Source: an uncultured Burkholderiales bacterium
GTDB taxonomy: Bacteria > Pseudomonadota > Gammaproteobacteria > Burkholderiales > Burkholderiaceae_D
Reading direction: 5' to 3'
Assembly: GCA_903904635.1 (NCBI GenBank)
Contig: CAIVDH010000193.1
Span: 1 to 11,942 of the forward strand
Length of the DNA stretch: 11,942 nucleotides
Within the stretch, counting starts at the first letter, position 1, and every line of letters starts with the position of its first letter. Made by a program: the position numbers and the translations under genes. The notes under the pieces are model-generated. The model searched no databases, was not told where the DNA came from, and worked only from the letters and a program-made list of their open reading frames with translations. Below are positions 1-6,666 of this stretch, piece by piece.

Positions 1-955
1 ATGGGCGACCGAATGCGATTAAATCAGCTAATTCATTGTCACGCGCTTTTTCAGCGAGCGCCAGATCATAGCCATTATTGGCGATGTAAGGGCCTTTAAA
101 TAGTTTGCGCAAAATCTGCAAATCAAAGCCATTTTCTACCTCACGCGGCCCGCCGGTTGAACCTTCCACCAAATGCAGATACAGCAAGCTGTAGCGATTG
201 AGTTGTTCAACGACATAAGTAAAGAGCGGCAGCGGATTACTATCAGCGCAATCATTAGCCGGGCTGATGGGCGATAGGCGTATGCCGGTGCGATCGGCAC
301 CGATTGCGGCGGTCACTGCTTGCACAACCTCCAGCAGTAATCGGGCGCGGTTTTCTATGGCGCCGCCGTAAGCGTCATCACGATGATTGGTTTTATCGCG
401 CAGGAACTGATCGAGTAAATAACCATTCGCTGCATGAATCTCTACCCCATCAAATCCGGCAGCGATGGCATTGCTGGCTGCTTTTGCATAATCGGCTACG
501 ATGCCCGGCAGCTCGGCTATGTTCAATGCGCGCGGTGTTTCCATTTGCTGCCAGCCAGTTTCAGTAAACGTTTTGCCTTCAGGCTTGATGGCAGAGGGGG
601 CGACTGGCAATGCGCCATCCGTTTGCAGTGAAGGATGTGAGATGCGACCCACATGCCATAGCTGCAAAATCATTTTGCCGCCTTGCGCATGTACGGCGTC
701 GGTGATTTTTTTCCAGGCTACTATCTGTTCGTCGGAATAAATGCCCGGTGTGTAGGCATAGCCTTTACCTTGCGGTGAAATTTGCGTGGCTTCCGCAATG
801 ATCAGACCAGCGCTAGCGCGCTGTTCATAGTATTCAATCGCCAGCGGGCTGGGTATGTCGTGTGCGCCGGCGCGATTGCGGGTGAGTGGCGCCATGACGA
901 TGCGATTGGCTAGTTGCAGTGGGCCGAGTTTTACTTGTTCAAACAAATCTGACAT
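1..955 (-). CDS. nemA: Old Yellow Enzyme family NADH:flavin oxidoreductase (partial, 3' end beyond left edge)
   Basis: Translating the minus strand from the ATG at 955 gives an open frame of 318 complete codons that runs off the left edge; the family is usually about 360-370 residues, so roughly 45-50 C-terminal residues are missing. The N-terminus carries the flavin-binding MAPLTR motif (about 21-26), followed by EYYEQRASAGLIIAEAT (41-57) and QLWHVGR (98-104, with the conserved Gln). The active-site motif HAANGYLLDQF (174-184) has the His/Asn pair (H174, N177) that holds the oxidised substrate group and a following Tyr. YGGAIENRARLLLEV (196-210) and GIRLSP (224-229) are also family hallmarks. 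Known members are cytoplasmic FMN enzymes that use NAD(P)H to reduce activated alkenes, N-ethylmaleimide, nitrate esters or nitroaromatics; the true substrate cannot be read here. The start is preceded by AAAGGC about 6 nt upstream. It lies just after the pepA terminator, leaving almost no space for its own promoter. The symbol reflects similarity to E. coli NemA, not proven orthology. Confidence 0.93.
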   Translation of the reverse strand, partial: MSDLFEQVKLGPLQLANRIVMAPLTRNRAGAHDIPSPLAIEYYEQRASAGLIIAEATQISPQGKGYAYTPGIYSDEQIVAWKKITDAVHAQGGKMILQLWHVGRISHPSLQTDGALPVAPSAIKPEGKTFTETGWQQMETPRALNIAELPGIVADYAKAASNAIAAGFDGVEIHAANGYLLDQFLRDKTNHRDDAYGGAIENRARLLLEVVQAVTAAIGADRTGIRLSPISPANDCADSNPLPLFTYVVEQLNRYSLLYLHLVEGSTGGPREVENGFDLQILRKLFKGPYIANNGYDLALAEKARDNELADLIAFGRP

Positions 956-965
956 TTACTGCCTT

Positions 966-1004
966 TAAAAAAGAAGCGGGAGCTTAAACCGTCTAAGCTC
1001 CCGC
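966..1004 (-). terminator. Rho-independent terminator after pepA
   Basis: A perfect 11-bp inverted repeat, GCGGGAGCTTA at 976-986 and TAAGCTCCCGC at 994-1004, encloses a 7-nt loop. Read on the minus strand, the stem is followed by TTCTTTTTT, the expected U-tract. On the plus strand no T-tract follows, so it works in one direction only. It ends pepA transcription about 20 nt after the pepA stop codon. The U-tract runs directly into the ribosome binding site of the downstream oxidoreductase gene. Confidence 0.88.
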
Positions 1005-1026
1005 GGGATCATCTCAGCTTATTACT

Positions 1027-2532
1027 TTAGCCTTGAGCTCGTTTCATTAGAAAGCTCGTCAGTAAAGGTACCGGACGACCGGTTGCGCCTTTGGCCGCGC
1101 CGCTCTTCCAGGCAGTGCCGGCGATATCAAGATGTGCCCACGTGTATTTACGGGTGAAGCGCTCCAGAAAACACGCCGCCGTAATGCTGCCGCCCGGTGG
1201 GCCGCCGATATTGGCGATATCAGCGAAGTTGGACTTCAACTGTTCCTGATAGATTTCTTCGATAGGCATGCGCCAAGCTGTGTCATTGGACTCTTTGCCA
1301 GCAGCCAGTAATTCATGAGCCAACTCGTCATGTGCCTCGTCATGCCGCGTAAAGAGCCCAGAATTATGATGGCCTAATGCTGTCACGCAGGCGCCGGTGA
1401 GGGTAGCGATATCCACTACTACTGCCGGCTTGAAGCGTTCTACATAGGTGAGCGCATCACATAAAATCAGTCGGCCTTCTGCATCCGTGTTTAAAATTTC
1501 TATGGTCTGACCGGACATGGAGGTGACGATATCGCCAGGGCGTGTTGCGCTACCTGAAGGCATGTTTTCGCAGGTGGGAATGACGCCAATCACGTTAAGC
1601 TTGAGCTTCATCTCAGCAATGGCGCGGAAAGTACCCAAAACGGAAGCGGCACCACACATGTCGTACTTCATTTCATCCATGCCTGAGCCGGGCTTGAGCG
1701 AGATGCCGCCGGTATCAAAGGTAATCCCTTTGCCTACCAATACCACCGGTGCGGCTTTGGCTTTGCCACCCATGTGTTTCAAAACAATAAACTTGGGCGG
1801 CTGATCACTGCCATTGGTCACAGAAAGAAAGCTACCCATTTTCAGGGCTTCTAGCTGCTTGCGGTCTAGTACTTCAATACCCAGCTTGAATTCTTTGGCA
1901 ATTTTTTTAGCTGTGCTGGCAAGATAAGTTGGCGTACAGATATTGGGCGGCAGATTGCCCAGTGTCTTGGCCAGATCCATGCCATTTGCTTCTGCCACGC
2001 TGACTGCAAGCGTGGTCTTTGCCGCAGATGCTGATGTGGTGTCGGTGACGATGCCCAGTTTTTTTACACCAGCCTTGGGCGCATCTTTTTTACTTTTCAG
2101 TTCATCCGTGCGGTACAGGCTCTCGCGTATGGTCACCACGGTGGTACGCAAAGCCCATGCGCTATCCCGGCTGCGCACAACATCAAGCGGCAGCGCAAAT
2201 AAAGCGTCATTGCATCCTAGCGTAGAAAATACACGGGCTGACGACTGAACTGAGGATATAAAATTGCGGTCAGTGACCGCATCCTCGGCGCCCAAGCCAA
2301 CGAGCAGTATACGTTCAGCGGCCGTACCGCTTAAGCCATGCAGCAGCAAGGTGCTGCCAGCTTTGCCGGTAATATCACCGCGTTTGACTGCGGCAGTTAT
2401 TGTCCCTTTGGTATCCAGGGATTTAGCGGCTGAGGATAATTTACCGTTATCAAAAATACCTACTGCTATGCAACCGGATTTATATAGACCGATTGCGTTT
2501 TTTGCATCAAAAGTTTTTATGCTAAAGTCCAT
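1027..2532 (-). CDS. pepA: Leucyl aminopeptidase (cytosol aminopeptidase, M17 family)
   Basis: M17 metallopeptidase that removes N-terminal residues, preferably leucine, from peptides using two metal ions; in E. coli the same protein also binds DNA (CarP/XerA role). Numbered from the start chosen here, the protein is 501 residues (E. coli 503). The metal and catalytic residues all appear: K268 and D273 ([10 protein letters not shown]), K280, D291 (KYDMCGAAS), and the family signature NTDAEGRL with D350, E352 and R354. Each sits two residues below its E. coli counterpart. A longer reading from an ATG at 2553 is possible, but the ATG at 2532 has a strong AAAGGAG ribosome site 5 nt upstream, and the upstream ATG would lie before the transcription start predicted from the TATAAT box. 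The gene is divergent from lptF and ends at a strong terminator. In E. coli holC and valS follow pepA; here an oxidoreductase gene does. Confidence 0.97.
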   Translation of the reverse strand: MDFSIKTFDAKNAIGLYKSGCIAVGIFDNGKLSSAAKSLDTKGTITAAVKRGDITGKAGSTLLLHGLSGTAAERILLVGLGAEDAVTDRNFISSVQSSARVFSTLGCNDALFALPLDVVRSRDSAWALRTTVVTIRESLYRTDELKSKKDAPKAGVKKLGIVTDTTSASAAKTTLAVSVAEANGMDLAKTLGNLPPNICTPTYLASTAKKIAKEFKLGIEVLDRKQLEALKMGSFLSVTNGSDQPPKFIVLKHMGGKAKAAPVVLVGKGITFDTGGISLKPGSGMDEMKYDMCGAASVLGTFRAIAEMKLKLNVIGVIPTCENMPSGSATRPGDIVTSMSGQTIEILNTDAEGRLILCDALTYVERFKPAVVVDIATLTGACVTALGHHNSGLFTRHDEAHDELAHELLAAGKESNDTAWRMPIEEIYQEQLKSNFADIANIGGPPGGSITAACFLERFTRKYTWAHLDIAGTAWKSGAAKGATGRPVPLLTSFLMKRAQG

Positions 2533-2537
2533 GTTCA

Positions 2538-2544
2538 CTCCTTT
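2538..2544 (-). promoter_or_regulatory. pepA ribosome binding site
   Basis: On the minus strand AAAGGAG, continuing as GTGA, lies 5 nt before the ATG at 2532. This near-consensus site decides the start in favour of 2532 over the in-frame ATG at 2553. The same bases lie between the -35 and -10 elements proposed for lptF on the other strand. Confidence 0.8.
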
Positions 2545-2554
2545 AATCTTCACA

Positions 2555-2560
2555 ATTATA
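2555..2560 (-). promoter_or_regulatory. Candidate -10 box of the pepA promoter
   Basis: On the minus strand the bases read TATAAT, a perfect sigma-70 -10 hexamer. Transcription would begin near 2548, giving a leader of about 16 nt that starts just before the pepA ribosome site. No convincing -35 hexamer is found 16-18 nt upstream (the best, CTGAAA, is only 14 nt away). The box overlaps the -10 box proposed for lptF. Confidence 0.5.
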
Positions 2561-2568
2561 GTCCCCGA

Positions 2569-3702
2569 ATGATTTTTCAGCGCGCGATACGCCGTGAACT
2601 GCTGAGCACTGCCGGCGCGGTCTTCACTACTTTGTTCACTATTGTCATTACGGTGATGTTAATTCGCATACTCGGCGATGCCGCATCAGGCAAGGTTTCA
2701 TCCTCTGATGTTGCGGCTTTACTGGGTTTCTCTGCGTTGAATTATCTGCCTGTGATACTCACCCTTACGGTATTTATTTCTGTGCTGCTGGTGGTGGCGC
2801 GCAGTTATCAGGATTCCGAAATGGTGGTCTGGTTTGCTTCCGGCCTTTCATTGATGCAGTGGATCCGGCCTGTGATGGCGGTAGGCCTGCCGATAATCAT
2901 CATCATATCGGTACTGTCATTGATGCTGACTCCCTGGGCAAATGGCAAGAGTGCAGAGTTTAAGGAGCGATTCAAAAAGCGTGAAGATATTTCACGTGTC
3001 TCGCCAGGCAAATTTCAGGAGTCTGCGCTGTCAGACAGAATATTTTTTGTGGAAGGATTGTCGGCAGACGCTACCTCAGTAAAAAATGTTTTTGTCAGTC
3101 AGTCTACCGATAAGCAAGATATTGTCGTCGCATCTCAGCAAGGTGAAATTATTTTTGATGAGCGGGGCGATAAGTTTTTAATACTTAATAAGGGTCGTCG
3201 CTACGAAGGCAATCCCGGTGAGGCACAATTTCAGATCATGGATTTTCAGCGTTACGGTATTCTGGTAGCGAGTAAAGCTGACCAGTTAGTTACTGATAAA
3301 TCTACGCGTGCGCTGCCCACGCTCACACTCTGGAAAACGTCTACCAAGGAACATATGTCCGAGCTGCTCTGGCGTATAGGTTTACCGCTAATGGCGTTTT
3401 CGCTCATGTTACTGGCCATACCGTTAGGCTTTGTCAATCCACGTCGCGGCCGCACACTCAATCTAATGATTGCCTTGCTGCTGGCTGTTTCTTATAGCAA
3501 TGCACTAGGCATTATGCAGGCTGCTGTGGGGCAGGGCAAGCTACAGTGGGCATGGGCCTGGTGGCCTTTGCATGCGATAGGGCTGGTTACTATCGCTTTG
3601 CTATTCGCCTGGCGTAACAATACCAATAGTCGCTGGCATCCTGTCATTTTGTTAGTCGTAGCTAAAAAATTACTCTTTGCACGAAAGCCTGCGTCAACAT
3701 GA
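2569..3702 (+). CDS. lptF: LPS export ABC transporter permease LptF
   Basis: A YjgP/YjgQ-family permease of 377 residues (E. coli LptF 366). With LptG and the ATPase LptB it forms the inner-membrane complex that extracts lipopolysaccharide and passes it to LptC-LptA. Three hydrophobic segments occupy about residues 14-36, 56-78 and 99-121, followed by a soluble periplasmic jellyroll region (about 125-260) and three more hydrophobic segments from about 268 to 350. Recognisable LptF features are the LVRILG-like [11 protein letters not shown] (31-41), [11 protein letters not shown] (82-92), VSPGKFQES (144-152) and [10 protein letters not shown] near the fourth membrane segment. The start has no purine-rich ribosome site within 20 nt and no alternative start nearby upstream in frame; the N-terminus [11 protein letters not shown] is normal for the family, so the start is sound. 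The stop overlaps the lptG start as ATGA. Confidence 0.95.
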   Translation: MIFQRAIRRELLSTAGAVFTTLFTIVITVMLIRILGDAASGKVSSSDVAALLGFSALNYLPVILTLTVFISVLLVVARSYQDSEMVVWFASGLSLMQWIRPVMAVGLPIIIIISVLSLMLTPWANGKSAEFKERFKKREDISRVSPGKFQESALSDRIFFVEGLSADATSVKNVFVSQSTDKQDIVVASQQGEIIFDERGDKFLILNKGRRYEGNPGEAQFQIMDFQRYGILVASKADQLVTDKSTRALPTLTLWKTSTKEHMSELLWRIGLPLMAFSLMLLAIPLGFVNPRRGRTLNLMIALLLAVSYSNALGIMQAAVGQGKLQWAWAWWPLHAIGLVTIALLFAWRNNTNSRWHPVILLVVAKKLLFARKPAST

Positions 3703-4838
3703 AAGTCTTGCGGCGTTATTTTGCAACTGAAATTTATCAGGCAGTGCTGTTTGTGCTGGTGGCATTTCTTGCGCTGTTTGCCTTTTTTGACATGATGGGC
3801 GAGGTACGTTGGGTAGGGCAGGGGCCGTATCGTATCGAGCATGCTTTTTTATATGTCACGCTAGGTCTTCCTGCTTATGCGTATGAACTAATGCCTATCG
3901 CGGCACTGATAGGTACTATTTATGTGATGTCGCAGTTTGCCTCGCGCTCTGAATTTACTGTCATGCGTGCTTCATCGTTATCCATGTCTGGGGCAATGCT
4001 GCTGTTATTGCGCATTGCCGTGGTACTTGCCCTGATTACGTTTTTACTGGGCGAGTTCATCGCACCCAAAGCCAGTGAGTTTGCTGATAGCTTCAAGCGC
4101 AAAATTCTTGGCGCTGCCATCTCTGCAGAATTTCGCTCCGGATTATGGGCAAAAGATGTCTTGCGCGGTGCAGATGGAAAGACTATCGCCGGATCAAGAT
4201 TTTTAAATGCGCGCAAAATTGAAGTTGATGGTGATTTAAAATCAGTCAGAATTTATGAATTCGATACGCAAATGCATATGCTGGCGCGTATCAATGCTGA
4301 AGAAGCCAGCTTTATGGGTGAAGGAAAATGGGCGCTGACTAATGTAGAAGAAATGCGCTTTCCCAATGCAGGTAATAAAGAAAGTATAGATAATCTTCAG
4401 CCTGTCATTATTAATCGCAAGCTGGAAAAAAGCGTGATGGTATCTGAAATTACGCCAGACATCATGGCTGTTCTGGTTGCTGATCCCGATAAAATGTCTG
4501 CATTGGATCTGGCAAAATTCAGCCAGCATCTGGAAGAAAATCGTCAACGCTCAGATCGTTATGAAATCGCTTTCTGGTCTAAAGTTTTTTATCCGTTTGC
4601 CGTATTCGTGATGATGGCGCTGGCTTTACCCTTTGCCTACATGAACGCCAGAAGCGGTGGCGTGTCTTTAAAAATTTTTATCGGCATTATGATAGGTGTT
4701 TCGTTCCAGCTTTTAAATAGCCTGTTCTCACACCTGGGCTTATTAAACACCTGGCCACCTATGGCAACGGCCATCATACCTAGCGTCACATTTTTAATCG
4801 CTGCGATCATTGCACTTTGGTGGGTAGAGCGAAATTAG
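3699..4838 (+). CDS. lptG: LPS export ABC transporter permease LptG
   Basis: Second YjgP/YjgQ-family permease, 379 residues (E. coli LptG 360), partner of LptF in the LptB2FG lipopolysaccharide extractor. The N-terminus [19 protein letters not shown] is typical, with membrane segments at about 13-32, 53-78 and 100-122. A periplasmic domain spans about 130-285, and three C-terminal hydrophobic segments begin near residue 291 (FYPFAVFVMMALALPFAYM) and end at about 377. ELMPIAALIGTIYVMSQFA and SEFTVMRASSLS (84-95) are conserved positions of LptG. It starts inside the lptF stop codon (ATGA overlap), indicating translational coupling and equal production of the two subunits. The stop is 10 nt before the next gene. 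Confidence 0.95.
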   Translation: MKVLRRYFATEIYQAVLFVLVAFLALFAFFDMMGEVRWVGQGPYRIEHAFLYVTLGLPAYAYELMPIAALIGTIYVMSQFASRSEFTVMRASSLSMSGAMLLLLRIAVVLALITFLLGEFIAPKASEFADSFKRKILGAAISAEFRSGLWAKDVLRGADGKTIAGSRFLNARKIEVDGDLKSVRIYEFDTQMHMLARINAEEASFMGEGKWALTNVEEMRFPNAGNKESIDNLQPVIINRKLEKSVMVSEITPDIMAVLVADPDKMSALDLAKFSQHLEENRQRSDRYEIAFWSKVFYPFAVFVMMALALPFAYMNARSGGVSLKIFIGIMIGVSFQLLNSLFSHLGLLNTWPPMATAIIPSVTFLIAAIIALWWVERN

Positions 4839-4848
4839 ATAAATATTT

Positions 4849-5220
4849 ATGAATCATACTCAGGCCTTAATTTTATTTGCCCATGGTGCACGCGATCCGC
4901 GCTGGGCGCACCCGTTCGAACGGCTACAAAAACTGGCGCAGGAACAAAAGCCAGATACGATCGTCAAACTGGCTTTTCTGGAACTGATGGAGCCGCGGCT
5001 GCCGGCGGTTGTGACTGATTTAGTCGCGGCCGGTTGCATGCAAATCAGTCTGGTACCGGTATTTCTGGGGCAGGGCGGACATGTGCTCAGAGATTTGCCG
5101 CCTATGGTGGAAGAGTTACGCGCGCATTATCCGCAACTGTCGATTACGGTTAGCGATGCCGTTGGCGAGAGCCCGGCGGTATTGGATGCAATCGCAGCAT
5201 ATTGCATTAGCCAGTTATAA
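4849..5220 (+). CDS. cbiX: Short CbiX-type sirohydrochlorin chelatase
   Basis: A 123-residue protein of the single-domain CbiX/SirB class, about half the length of the two-domain chelatases, so it probably acts as a dimer. The FAHGARDPRW motif near the N-terminus supplies H12, and GQGGHVLRDLP supplies H78; these two histidines are the known metal-binding and catalytic pair. FLELMEPRLP (43-52) also matches the family, including a conserved Glu. Known relatives insert Co2+ or Fe2+ into sirohydrochlorin, on the way to cobalamin or sirohaem; which metal is used here cannot be told. No other tetrapyrrole gene is in the window. The start follows lptG by 10 nt and has no clear ribosome site (the upstream bases are TAGATAAATATTT), so translation may depend on lptG ribosomes. 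It ends 12 bp from the convergent hlyD-like gene. Confidence 0.88.
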   Translation: MNHTQALILFAHGARDPRWAHPFERLQKLAQEQKPDTIVKLAFLELMEPRLPAVVTDLVAAGCMQISLVPVFLGQGGHVLRDLPPMVEELRAHYPQLSITVSDAVGESPAVLDAIAAYCISQL

Positions 5221-5232
5221 GCTTACCTGCCT

Positions 5233-6666
5233 TTATCGTTCCCGCAAGCTCTCGCTGCCATGCTGCATCAGCGGGCTCAAAAAATAATCAATCACGCGTC
5301 TGCGCCCTGTTTTAATTTCAACTGATACCACCATGCCCGGCGAGAGTGGTATAGATTTTTCATCAACCAGCATGCTGCTCTGCGCTAGCTGTACGCGTGC
5401 CAGATAAGTCAGGCCATGTTTTTCATCACTGACCGCATCATGTGAAATATGCGCAACCTTGCCTTTGATGGTGCCATAACGCGTATAGGGGAAAGTTTCG
5501 ATTTTTACTTCGGCATGCTGGTTTTGACTGACGAAGCCTATATCCTTATTTTCCAGCATGGCGTCAATTTCTATCGGATGATTAGTCGGTACCAACAGCA
5601 TTAATATCTGCGCTGGTGTGACTACACCGCCTATGGTGTTGACAGCGAGTTGTTGTACCGTGCCATCTATGGGCGCTACCAGGCGCATATAATTTTGACG
5701 TGATGCGGCCTTAATAATTTCTTGTCTGAAGGTGGCAGATTTTTGTTCGCCGTCTGCGATGGCGTCTAGCATTTGTCGTCTTAATTCAGCAGTCAGGCTT
5801 ACGCGCTGACCTTGCGTTTCGCGTAGTGCCGATCTGATTTCTCTGGCGCGACTACGCTGTGTGGCCAAGTCTGCTTCCTGCTCCATGCGCAGCTGATCTT
5901 TTTCCATCCACGCATGGCGCGATACAAAATTTCGTTCACTCAAATCTTTGTAATCTTGCGCACGACTTTGCACATGCGGCAGCGTATGTTCTAGCTTGCG
6001 CACTATTTCATCACTCGATTGCAGTTCTGCCTGACGTCTGGCTATATCGGCGTTAATACGTTCTAAGCGTGCGCGATATTCCTGATACATGCCGATGGCC
6101 TGTTGTTGTGCCTCTTGCAGTCTGCCTTGCGCAATATCAGCGGTGCGGGGAAGAATGGGCTGCCTATTATTTTCCAGCGCAATCAGCACTGCCTGGGCGC
6201 GCATAGTCTGCAGGCGGGATGCGGCAAGCTCACTTTCAAAGCGCGCTGCATTAGCGGTTGCATCGGTTGCGTCGAGCTCGATTAAGAGATCCCCTTTTTT
6301 AACGGTATCACCTTCGCGCACACTGATGCGTTTGATGCTGCTGGTTTCCAGCGCCTGTATGGTTTTGCTATTACCGCTTGCGATAATTTTTCCGCTAGCC
6401 GTTGCAACGATATCGACTTTGCCGAATATTGACCATAGCAAGGCGATCAGACAGAAGGCGATCAGTGTCCACATGGCGATGCGTGGCAAAGGTGAGACTG
6501 GTGTTTTTTCCAGTGCCATTGCGCTGGCAAGGAATTCCGCTTCATGTCGATCAAATCGTTCGCCTTCGAGCTGATCGCGTATGGACCAGGCATGTCGGAA
6601 GAGTTGGATATAGCGCCCAATAAACGCAGCAATCACTTGCAACCATAATTTTGTACGAAATATCAT
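5233..6666 (-). CDS. hlyD: Type I secretion membrane fusion protein, HlyD family
   Basis: A 477-residue periplasmic adaptor, matching E. coli HlyD (478). It links the inner-membrane ABC transporter to a TolC-like outer-membrane channel. The cytoplasmic N-terminal region (1-60) precedes one membrane segment (about 63-81, IAMWTLIAFCLIALLWSIF). A first lipoyl half-motif follows (about 88-133, with VREGDTVKKGDLLIELD). A long charged alpha-helical hairpin (about 137-320) comes next, then the second lipoyl half (APIDGTVQQL, about 325-350) and a beta-barrel domain. The end, VIDYFLSPL followed by SLRER, is a hallmark shared with HlyD itself. Its ATG overlaps the stop of the transporter gene (ATGA on the minus strand), so the two are translationally coupled. 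No TolC gene is in the window. The symbol is used in the family sense. Confidence 0.95.
   Translation of the reverse strand: MIFRTKLWLQVIAAFIGRYIQLFRHAWSIRDQLEGERFDRHEAEFLASAMALEKTPVSPLPRIAMWTLIAFCLIALLWSIFGKVDIVATASGKIIASGNSKTIQALETSSIKRISVREGDTVKKGDLLIELDATDATANAARFESELAASRLQTMRAQAVLIALENNRQPILPRTADIAQGRLQEAQQQAIGMYQEYRARLERINADIARRQAELQSSDEIVRKLEHTLPHVQSRAQDYKDLSERNFVSRHAWMEKDQLRMEQEADLATQRSRAREIRSALRETQGQRVSLTAELRRQMLDAIADGEQKSATFRQEIIKAASRQNYMRLVAPIDGTVQQLAVNTIGGVVTPAQILMLLVPTNHPIEIDAMLENKDIGFVSQNQHAEVKIETFPYTRYGTIKGKVAHISHDAVSDEKHGLTYLARVQLAQSSMLVDEKSIPLSPGMVVSVEIKTGRRRVIDYFLSPLMQHGSESLRER

Larger units (their letters stand above)
2534..2562 (+). promoter_or_regulatory. Candidate lptFG(-cbiX) promoter
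   Basis: TTCACT at 2534-2539 (4 of 6 matches to TTGACA) and TATAGT at 2557-2562 (5 of 6 matches to TATAAT) are separated by exactly 17 nt. Initiation about 7 nt after the -10 box falls at 2568-2570, on the lptF ATG at 2569. The -35 box lies at the pepA start codon and ribosome site. This is inferred from sequence only. Confidence 0.45.

Noticed and set aside
304..740. Three overlapping plus-strand frames at the left edge
   Set aside because: The minus strand encodes a clear Old Yellow Enzyme with active-site motifs throughout this stretch.
2530..2553. pepA start at the upstream ATG at 2553
   Set aside because: The ATG at 2532 has a strong ribosome site and matches the family length, and the TATAAT box would place transcription start downstream of 2553.
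3492..3842. Open frame on the minus strand across the lptF/lptG junction
   Set aside because: It is antisense to two well-conserved genes, lacks a ribosome site I can recognise, and its product resembles no family I know.
5250..5290. Possible terminator hairpin at the hlyD 3' end (CCCGC to GCGGG)
   Set aside because: The stem is only 5 bp around a long loop and is followed by A-rich, not T-rich, sequence on the plus strand and no T-tract on the minus strand.
6089..6574. 161-codon plus-strand frame opposite the hlyD-like gene
   Set aside because: Its low-complexity Ser/Ala/Leu-rich product is what antisense reading of an HlyD coiled-coil gene gives.
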